A DNA stretch of 15,061 nt, taken from positions 1-15,061 of the forward strand of contig JAFAFV010000145.1 of NCBI GenBank assembly GCA_023423285.1, in the 5' to 3' direction. The position numbers were made by a program, and so were the translations under genes. The notes under the pieces were generated by a model. That model had not been told where the DNA came from and searched no databases. It saw only the letters and a list, made by a program, of their open reading frames with translations. Positions 1-5,112 of the stretch are shown piece after piece (the first letter of the stretch is position 1; the number at the start of each line of letters is the position of its first letter). This stretch comes from Bacteroidota bacterium (GTDB taxonomy: Bacteria; Bacteroidota; Bacteroidia; Chitinophagales; Chitinophagaceae).

Positions 1-633
1 TTGCAATGTATTTAAAAATACTTCCACGGGCTGAGCACCAGAAACAGCGTACTTTCTGTCAAAAACAAAAAACGGTACGCCCGACACACCAATTTGCCTG
101 GCTTCCATTATATCCTGGTTTACCTGATAAGCATATTCATCATTGGTTAAAGCATCCTTCACTTCGTCAATTGTAAGTCCTGCTTTTTTACCAATCTCTA
201 CCAGCGTGGCGTCATTACCCACGTCAAGCCCTTCCATAAAATGAGCGGAGAAAAAAGCTTCTTCTGCCGCATCTCCCAATCCTTTGCCTTTGGCTTTTTG
301 AATAACCCTGTGTGCTTTAAATGTATTGGCAGCAACGGCCTTATTAAAATCAAATTCAAGCCCTGCTTTTTTAGCCATCTGAGTAGCGCCTGCTGTCATT
401 TGCGCTGCCTGCTCAAAACTTAACCCTTTTGAAGCGGCCAGATATTCCTGTACGCTTTGTTTGCCATTCAGGTCTTCAGGCACAGAAGGATCAAGCTGAA
501 AGCTTTTCCATTCCAGTTCTACGTTTGCAGCAACGCTAAACTGCTTTATGGCCTGTTCATAATGTCTTTTACCTATAAAGCAAAAAGGGCACATTACATC
601 GCTCCATACTTCCACTTTCATTTTAGTTGTCAT
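1..633 (-). CDS. DsbA family oxidoreductase, FrnE-like (partial, C-terminus off the left edge)
   Basis: Reading the minus strand from ATG 633-631 gives an open frame of 211 codons to the window edge with no stop. The protein starts MTTKMKVEVWSDVMCPFCFI: a beta strand followed by a C15-P-F-C18 active site, the hallmark of the thioredoxin-fold DsbA/FrnE family. An alpha-helical insert follows, and near residue 190 comes GVSGVPFFVFD, which carries the cis-proline loop and closing strand of the fold. There is no signal peptide, so the protein is cytoplasmic, as FrnE-like proteins usually are. Members are about 230-240 residues, so only the last few dozen are missing. The role is thiol-disulfide exchange; the substrate is unknown. 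M5 (621-619) is an alternative in-frame start. radC lies upstream on the same strand, 233 bases away, so a shared transcript is uncertain. Confidence 0.9.
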   Translation of the reverse strand, partial: MTTKMKVEVWSDVMCPFCFIGKRHYEQAIKQFSVAANVELEWKSFQLDPSVPEDLNGKQSVQEYLAASKGLSFEQAAQMTAGATQMAKKAGLEFDFNKAVAANTFKAHRVIQKAKGKGLGDAAEEAFFSAHFMEGLDVGNDATLVEIGKKAGLTIDEVKDALTNDEYAYQVNQDIMEARQIGVSGVPFFVFDRKYAVSGAQPVEVFLNTLQ

Positions 634-866
634 GTAGGTTGTGTTTGCATTATTAACAAATCAGGCACGTAAATGTTCTTGCTCTATACAGCCCAGTTTA
701 ATAACCAGCCTGTTATACCAGTTCTCGGGCACATTCTGCTAATTTTTATATATATCATTAAGTCCCCAGGTACCAACCTCTGGAACATGTTAGATATTCA
801 AGAACTGAATTGAAGTGATTGTGCTGCAAGAGGGTTTTAAGTGAGGCAATGGCGTATAAAGAACGG

Positions 867-1556
867 TTATATAAGCCCTTCTTCGGCAAAACTGTAAAAC
901 CCTTCATCGCTAACAATAATATGATCAAGCACTTTGATGTCCACCAACTCGGCAGCCTGTTTTATTTTATCTGTTAGCAGTTGATCAGCCTGGCTGGGCT
1001 TTAAATTTCCGGATGGATGGTTGTGACAAAGCACGATTTTTACGGCGCTCTTTTCAATTGCTTTGCGTAAAATAACTCTGGCATCGGCAACAGTACCTGT
1101 TATACCGCCTTCGCTTACTACTTCAAAGCCAACAATTTTTAAGGCATGATTTAAATACAGCACTGCAAAAACTTCCCGCGTCAAATCTTTAAATTTTTCC
1201 TGTAAAAACCTTGCAATTTCATCAGGGCTGCTGGCTGCATTTTTTTGAACAAGGTTGCCGCCCTGTCGGCGCCTGCCCAGTTCTAATGCTGCAGCAATGG
1301 TTACTGCTTTTGCTTCACCAATTCCTTTTACGGTCATTAGGTTGGCCAGAGATAGTTTGCCAAGTTCGTTCAGGTTGTCATTGCCCAGCCTGAGTATTTC
1401 TCTTGCCAGGTCAAGCGCCGATTTTTTTGCAGTTCCGTTGTGTATTAAAATAGCCAACAACTCGCTGTTGCTAAGTTTATCCGCGCCAAAAACAATCAGT
1501 TTTTCCCTGGGGCGGTCGTCTTTAGCCCAGTGCTTAATGGTGTTTTTAGGTTCCAT
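867..1556 (-). CDS. radC: RadC family protein (JAB/MPN domain, UPF0758)
   Basis: This is a complete 229-residue protein, the normal length for RadC/UPF0758. The N-terminal part (about residues 10-100) is the helical region with a helix-hairpin-helix-like stretch, VKGIGEAKA, at residues 76-84. The C-terminal part is the JAB1/MPN metalloprotease-like domain with the motif H178-N-H180-P-S-G followed by D191, which fits a JAMM zinc site. The acidic partner is probably E128 in TREVF. The family was named for a supposed DNA-repair role that has since been questioned, and its true reaction is unknown. The key metal-binding residues are all present, so the gene looks intact. It is divergent from prs and the 223-base gap between them should hold both promoters. 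No clear terminator was seen after its stop. Confidence 0.93.
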   Translation of the reverse strand: MEPKNTIKHWAKDDRPREKLIVFGADKLSNSELLAILIHNGTAKKSALDLAREILRLGNDNLNELGKLSLANLMTVKGIGEAKAVTIAAALELGRRRQGGNLVQKNAASSPDEIARFLQEKFKDLTREVFAVLYLNHALKIVGFEVVSEGGITGTVADARVILRKAIEKSAVKIVLCHNHPSGNLKPSQADQLLTDKIKQAAELVDIKVLDHIIVSDEGFYSFAEEGLI

Positions 1557-1635
1557 ACTATAAGTCTGTAAAAAATATTTATTATTAAAAATATATTATA
1601 TGGCGAAAGGTGTATGTATTGTGGCTCAACCTGTT

Positions 1636-1643
1636 CAAATTTA
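1636..1643 (-). promoter_or_regulatory. Possible -7 box for radC
   Basis: On the minus strand this reads TAAATTTG, an exact match to the Bacteroidota -7 consensus TAnnTTTG. It would place the transcript start about 70 bases before the radC ATG. No convincing TTTG -33 box lies 19-21 bases upstream. A second exact match, TATTTTTG, lies at 1693-1686. The region is AT-rich, so a chance match is possible. Confidence 0.3.
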
Positions 1644-1710
1644 ATTGAATTTATTTGGATGCCTATAAATGAATGTTTTTCAGCACAAAAATATTTCTTA
1701 TGATTTTCAT

Positions 1711-1742
1711 GTTGGCTTTTGCTGCTGATATCAATATCTTCG
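1711..1742 (+). promoter_or_regulatory. Possible prs promoter
   Basis: GTTG at 1711-1714 is followed, after exactly 20 bases, by TATCTTCG at 1735-1742. That is one mismatch from the Bacteroidota -7 consensus TAnnTTTG, with a -33 box keeping TTG and correct spacing. It would give a leader of about 30 bases before prs. Confidence 0.4.
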
Positions 1743-1779
1743 CTGCCTGAATTCTTAATTTCTTACTAATATAATTGAT

Positions 1780-2739
1780 ATGCAATCAAGCATTCATGCT
1801 GCAAAAATTTTTTCAGGATCTGCTTCTAAAGAACTTACGGAAGAAATATGTAAAAGTTACGGCTGTAAGGCTGGTCAGTTAAATATACAGAAATTTAGTG
1901 ACGGAGAGATATCCACCAATTTTCTTGAAAGCGTTCGCGGAGATTATATCTTTCTGGTACAAAGCACATTTTCTCCTTCTGACAACCTGATGGAGTTGCT
2001 ATTGATGATTGACGCAGCCAAGCGGGCATCAGCCTACAAGGTAATTGCCGTGATGCCGTATTACGGTTACGCGCGGCAGGACAGGAAGGACCGCCCCCGT
2101 GTTGCTATTGGCAGCAAGCTGGTTGCCAACATGCTGGTTGCTGCAGGTGCAGACAGGGTGATTACCATGGATCTGCACGCTCCGCAAATTCAGGGATATT
2201 TTGATATTCCGGTAGACCATCTTGACAGCCACGCTGTTTTTATACCTTACATTGAAAACTTACAACTGGAAAACCTTACCTTTGCGGCCCCTGACGTGGG
2301 GGCTACCTATCGCATCAGGGAAATCTCGAGCTATTTTAACGTAGAAATGGTTATTTGCGATAAGCATCGTAAAAGGGCCAACGAGGTTTCGAGCATGACG
2401 CTGATAGGAGAGGTGGAAAACAGGGATGTGATTATTATTGACGACATATGCGATACGGCAGGCACGCTTGCCAAATGCGCAGGGCTGATTAAGGAAAAAG
2501 GTGCCAGAAGCATAAGAGCCATGGTTACACACCCGCTTTTAAGCGGCAATGCTTACGAAAATATTGAGAATAGTGTGTTGGAAGAACTTGTGGTATGTAA
2601 TACCATACCGCTGAAAAAGCAAAGCCCAAAGATTAAAGTGGTATCTGTTGCAGAAATTTTTGCTACAACCATTAAGCACGCGTACGAAAACAAAAGCATC
2701 ACAAGCCTTTTTGTTCACTCAAATTTGAAAAAGACGTAA
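1780..2739 (+). CDS. prs: Ribose-phosphate pyrophosphokinase (PRPP synthetase)
   Basis: The enzyme makes 5-phosphoribosyl-1-pyrophosphate from ribose 5-phosphate and ATP, feeding purine, pyrimidine, histidine, tryptophan and NAD synthesis in the cytoplasm. The 319 residues match the usual length (about 310-320). Visible hallmarks are FSDGE (39-43), NLMELLLMIDAAKRA (69-83), the ATP-binding YARQDRKDRPR (97-107), MDLHA with H133, the flexible catalytic loop KHRKRANE (195-202), and the PRPP loop IIDDICDTAGT (219-229) with D221, D222 and D225. The segment PDVGAT (171-176) has Ala where many family members have the second Gly of PDxGG. The ATG at 1780 gives the expected N-terminus with no extra residues. 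The L25 gene begins 19 bases after the stop, so the two are almost certainly cotranscribed. Confidence 0.97.
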   Translation: MQSSIHAAKIFSGSASKELTEEICKSYGCKAGQLNIQKFSDGEISTNFLESVRGDYIFLVQSTFSPSDNLMELLLMIDAAKRASAYKVIAVMPYYGYARQDRKDRPRVAIGSKLVANMLVAAGADRVITMDLHAPQIQGYFDIPVDHLDSHAVFIPYIENLQLENLTFAAPDVGATYRIREISSYFNVEMVICDKHRKRANEVSSMTLIGEVENRDVIIIDDICDTAGTLAKCAGLIKEKGARSIRAMVTHPLLSGNAYENIENSVLEELVVCNTIPLKKQSPKIKVVSVAEIFATTIKHAYENKSITSLFVHSNLKKT

Positions 2740-2758
2740 AATTTAAAACAATATAAAA

Positions 2759-3346
2759 ATGAACACAATTACAATCGAAGGACAACTGAGGACCGAGTTT
2801 GGCAAATCAGCCACCCGCCAGGTTCGCTCTCAGGGGCACGTGCCTGCTGTAATTTACGGGGGTGCTAAAGAGGTGAGTTTTAGTGCACCTGCTTCAGCGT
2901 TTAGAGGTTTGGTTTATACTCCAAACTTTCAGTTAGCAGACGTGAATATAGATGGGGCGCATTACAAATGCATCTTAAAAGATTTGCAGTTTGACAAAGT
3001 AACAGACGAACTTATACACGTAGATCTTTTGGAACTGGTTGAGGATAAAAAGGTGATCGCCACCATTCCTTTAAGATTTACCGGTACGGCAATCGGCGTA
3101 AGAGAAGGCGGACGTTTTGTGCCAAAAATTAAATCAGTAAAAGTAAAAACCTATCCCAAACATCTGAAGGAAGTGATAGAAGTACCTATAGATACTCTTG
3201 AGATCAATTCCAACATCAGGGTTGAAGAAATTGTAGCCCCGGATATGGAGATTTTAAACTCTCCACGTATTCCAGTTGCTTCTGTTGTAATGACAAGGCA
3301 GTTAAAGCAGGAAGAAGCTGCTGCTGCAAAAGAAGCTAAAAAATAA
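2759..3346 (+). CDS. rplY: 50S ribosomal protein L25/general stress protein Ctc
   Basis: This is the long (TL5/CTC-type) form of ribosomal protein L25, which binds 5S rRNA in the central protuberance of the large subunit. Residues 1 to about 90 form the L25 domain: start MNTITIEGQLRTEFGKSATR, then GHVPAVIYGG and the ILKDLQFDKVTDELIHVDLL stretch typical of the 5S rRNA-binding barrel. Residues of about 95-180 form the second beta domain of CTC proteins. The last residues are a low-complexity Ala/Glu/Lys tail (QEEAAAAKEAKK), common in Bacteroidota L25. The length is 195 residues. It follows prs by 19 bases and is followed by a terminator-like hairpin, so prs and rplY probably form the core transcript, with partial read-through to pth. 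Confidence 0.96.
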   Translation: MNTITIEGQLRTEFGKSATRQVRSQGHVPAVIYGGAKEVSFSAPASAFRGLVYTPNFQLADVNIDGAHYKCILKDLQFDKVTDELIHVDLLELVEDKKVIATIPLRFTGTAIGVREGGRFVPKIKSVKVKTYPKHLKEVIEVPIDTLEINSNIRVEEIVAPDMEILNSPRIPVASVVMTRQLKQEEAAAAKEAKK

Positions 3347-3370
3347 TCCATTTTTTAAATTATACAAAAG

Positions 3371-3397
3371 CCTGCATCATCCCAATGCAGGTTTTTT
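3371..3397 (+). terminator. Intrinsic terminator after the L25 gene
   Basis: CCTGCAT (3371-3377) pairs perfectly with ATGCAGG (3385-3391) around a 7-base loop and is followed directly by six T (3392-3397). The stem is only 7 bp, so some read-through into pth is likely. Confidence 0.75.
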
Positions 3398-3400
3398 AGT

Positions 3401-3408
3401 TATTTTTG
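3401..3408 (+). promoter_or_regulatory. Possible -7 box directly before pth
   Basis: TATTTTTG matches TAnnTTTG exactly and ends 3 bases before the pth ATG at 3412. If used, transcription would begin at or next to the start codon and give a leaderless or nearly leaderless mRNA. It directly follows the terminator of the upstream gene, which makes an own promoter for pth sensible. No TTTG is seen at -33, and the stretch is T-rich, so chance is possible. Confidence 0.35.
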
Positions 3409-3411
3409 GTC

Positions 3412-3990
3412 ATGAAGTTTTTAATTGTGGGGCTTGGTAACATCGGCGCTGAATATGCACACTCCAGGCATAATATAGGCTTCGATGTAGTGGGCGCATT
3501 TGTGCAAAAGCATGGCGGCACTTTTCGCAGCGATAGGTTGGCTTATGTTTCAGAAATAAAGTGGAAAGGCAGAATTTTTGTTTGCATCTGTCCCACCACT
3601 TACATGAACCTGAGTGGAAAAGCTGTAAAATATTGGCTTGATAAAGAAAAAATGTTACCCGCGCAAAGCCTTGTCATTATTGACGATGTGGCCCTTCCTC
3701 TTTCAAAATTAAGACTGCGTAACAGCGGCAGCGATGGAGGGCATAATGGTTTAAAAAGTATACAAGCCTCTATCAATACCATAGATTATCCCAGATTGAG
3801 ATTTGGCATTGGCAACGATTTTCCCAAAGGTATGCAGGCAGATTTTGTACTTGGCAAGTGGCGAAAAGAGGAAGAACCTTTGGTAAAACTGAAAATAGAA
3901 AAATCTGTCGAAGGCATAGAAATTTTTGGCACACGCGGCATTAATGCAGCAATGAATTCTATAAATAATCAGGAATTTGTTATAAATTAG
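3412..3990 (+). CDS. pth: Peptidyl-tRNA hydrolase
   Basis: The enzyme frees tRNA from peptidyl-tRNA that drops off the ribosome and is essential in most bacteria. The 192 residues are normal for Pth. All active-site positions are visible and almost in register with E. coli numbering: N10 in GLGNIG, H20 in SRHNIGF (catalytic), N66 in PTTYMNLSG, D92 in IIDDVALPL, and N112 in GGHNGLKSI. The C-terminal gate region reads GNDFPKGMQADFVLGKW. I chose ATG 3412 because the longer frame from TTG 3406 adds only two residues and would overlap the promoter-like box. It stands 24 bases before the FAH-family gene, which may share its transcript. The order prs-ctc-pth is the same as prs-ctc-spoVC in Bacillus. 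Confidence 0.96.
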   Translation: MKFLIVGLGNIGAEYAHSRHNIGFDVVGAFVQKHGGTFRSDRLAYVSEIKWKGRIFVCICPTTYMNLSGKAVKYWLDKEKMLPAQSLVIIDDVALPLSKLRLRNSGSDGGHNGLKSIQASINTIDYPRLRFGIGNDFPKGMQADFVLGKWRKEEEPLVKLKIEKSVEGIEIFGTRGINAAMNSINNQEFVIN

Positions 3991-4014
3991 TGTATCAACT
4001 GCAAACCAACTTTT

Positions 4015-4626
4015 ATGAAAATCTTTTGTATCGGAAGAAACTATGTAAACCATGTAAAAGAATTGGGTAACGATGTGCCGGAAGAACCCGTGGTTTTTTT
4101 AAAACCCAGAAGCGCTTTGCTAAAACCACACCTCCCTTTTTACTATCCTGAGTTTACAAATGAATTGCATTACGAGGCCGAACTGGTATTGCGCATATCA
4201 AAAAACGGGCGCTACATCAACCGGCGGTATGCTTACCAGTATTATGATGCAATAACCGTGGGCATAGATTTTACAGCAAGAGACTTACAAAATGAATTAA
4301 AACGCAAAGGCCTTCCCTGGGAGAAAGCCAAAGCCTGGGATAACTCTGCAGTAATTGGTAAATGGCGCCCCATAGGCGACTTTGTAAACCGAAAAGAAAT
4401 ACGTTTTGGGCTGTATAAAAATGGTGAGCTTGTACAGGATGCCCATTCAGGCAAAATGATCTTCAGTTTTGAAACCATTCTGGTTAATCTTTCTAAATAT
4501 TTTACCCTCAACATTGGCGATATTGTATTTACCGGCACACCCGAGGGCGTAGGAGAAACGCTTCCCGGGGATGAACTGGAAGCCATTCTGGAAGATGAAG
4601 GCGTATTAAAATTAACTGTAGAATAG
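4015..4626 (+). CDS. FAH family hydrolase, FAHD1-like (acylpyruvate hydrolase/oxaloacetate decarboxylase)
   Basis: The 203-residue protein covers just the fumarylacetoacetate hydrolase C-terminal domain, the same size as human FAHD1. It opens with KIFCIGRNYVNHVKELGN and holds the metal site E54-A-E56 in HYEAELVL plus D85 in GIDFTARDLQ. The run RKGLPWEKAKAWDNSA (97-112) closely parallels the FAHD1 segment with KKGLPW and AKSF, and TGTPEGVG (about 173-180) closes the active site. FAHD1 relatives cleave acylpyruvates and decarboxylate oxaloacetate using Mg2+ or Mn2+. The family also contains isomerases and hydrolases of aromatic catabolism, so the exact substrate is not fixed by sequence. It is cytoplasmic. 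It lies 24 bases after pth and is probably cotranscribed. No terminator is evident after its stop, but a strong promoter for the next gene follows. Confidence 0.88.
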   Translation: MKIFCIGRNYVNHVKELGNDVPEEPVVFLKPRSALLKPHLPFYYPEFTNELHYEAELVLRISKNGRYINRRYAYQYYDAITVGIDFTARDLQNELKRKGLPWEKAKAWDNSAVIGKWRPIGDFVNRKEIRFGLYKNGELVQDAHSGKMIFSFETILVNLSKYFTLNIGDIVFTGTPEGVGETLPGDELEAILEDEGVLKLTVE

Positions 4627-4661
4627 TAATCATCGTATCATAATTTTAAAAATAAATCTTA

Positions 4662-4693
4662 TTTGGTGGTATAACTGTTCGGGTTTAAATTTG
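4662..4693 (+). promoter_or_regulatory. Full-consensus Bacteroidota promoter
   Basis: TTTG (4662-4665), a 20-base spacer, then TAAATTTG (4686-4693). This matches the housekeeping promoter pattern TTTG-N19/21-TAnnTTTG exactly. The transcript would start near 4699, about 18 bases before the TTG start of the small secreted protein, and probably continues into the TonB receptor gene. It is the best promoter in the window. Confidence 0.75.
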
Positions 4694-4716
4694 CAACTCT
4701 GTTTCAAAAAATAGTA

Positions 4717-5046
4717 TTGAAATTTCCTCTGTCTATAAAAAGAATTGGTGCGCTGATAATGTTGTTGGTTTTCACGATCAGCGTTACGCCCAAAATTCAT
4801 TTTCATGATGCGCTTGCACAGCACCAGGATGAGTTGTTTGATAGCTGCGCTGATGAACAGTTAACCAGCCAGCATTTTAACTGCGGCTTTATAAACGTGG
4901 TGGCTGTAACACCTTTTATCTCAACAGCATTCAGTGGCGTATGGCATAGTGTTAAAGTACTTCCTGCTTTCAACGATGCATTTCCTACCTTTTACAATCC
5001 GGTCGCTGCGCTTCACCACACATTAAGGGGCCCGCCCGTTGCATAA
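4717..5046 (+). CDS. Small secreted His/Cys-containing protein upstream of TonB receptor (hypothetical)
   Basis: I do not recognise a firmly named family. The 109-residue protein has a Lys/Arg-bearing start and a hydrophobic segment (about residues 10-24), so it is exported or membrane anchored. The mature part contains H28-F-H30, H36, C44, H53, C56 and H100-H101, and ends in LRGPPVA. Short proteins with scattered His/Cys and a C-terminal R-G/A-P-P motif recall DUF2946-type proteins found beside metal-related TonB receptors; this link is from memory and needs a profile search. I chose the TTG start because it lies about 18 bases after the predicted transcript start and gives a proper signal sequence. 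ATG 4759 would cut into the hydrophobic segment. The receptor gene follows after 66 bases that contain a hairpin with a T-run. A role in metal binding or sensing is inferred. Confidence 0.7.
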   Translation: MKFPLSIKRIGALIMLLVFTISVTPKIHFHDALAQHQDELFDSCADEQLTSQHFNCGFINVVAVTPFISTAFSGVWHSVKVLPAFNDAFPTFYNPVAALHHTLRGPPVA

Positions 5047-5072
5047 TTTGTTTTAGACTTTTTACTGATGAA

Positions 5073-5095
5073 TGGCCGAAGGCCAGGTTTTTTTT
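5073..5095 (+). terminator. Hairpin plus T8 between small protein and receptor genes (possible attenuator)
   Basis: TGGCC (5073-5077) pairs with GGCCA (5081-5085) around a GAA loop, followed by GG and eight T (5088-5095). The stem is short (5 bp, four of them G-C), so it would stop only part of the transcripts. Its place between the promoter-driven small gene and the large receptor gene would lower receptor expression relative to the small protein. Confidence 0.5.
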
Positions 5096-5112
5096 CATAG
5101 TACCAAAAACAA

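Noticed and set aside
241..672. Two short plus-strand frames (241-423 and 457-672)
   Set aside because: They mainly overlap the oxidoreductase gene on the opposite strand, which has a clear CPFC active site; their translations look random.
634..866. Gap between the oxidoreductase gene and radC as a hidden gene or RNA
   Set aside because: No open frame with a recognisable product, no stable hairpin with a T-run, and no promoter match was found; it probably just holds the oxidoreductase promoter.
1255..1563. Plus-strand open frame of 102 codons opposite radC
   Set aside because: It lies wholly antisense to the intact radC gene except for its last bases, and its translation resembles no family.
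4242..4586. Minus-strand frame of 114 codons over the FAH-family gene
   Set aside because: It is a shadow of a well-supported gene; Ser/Pro-rich random-looking protein.
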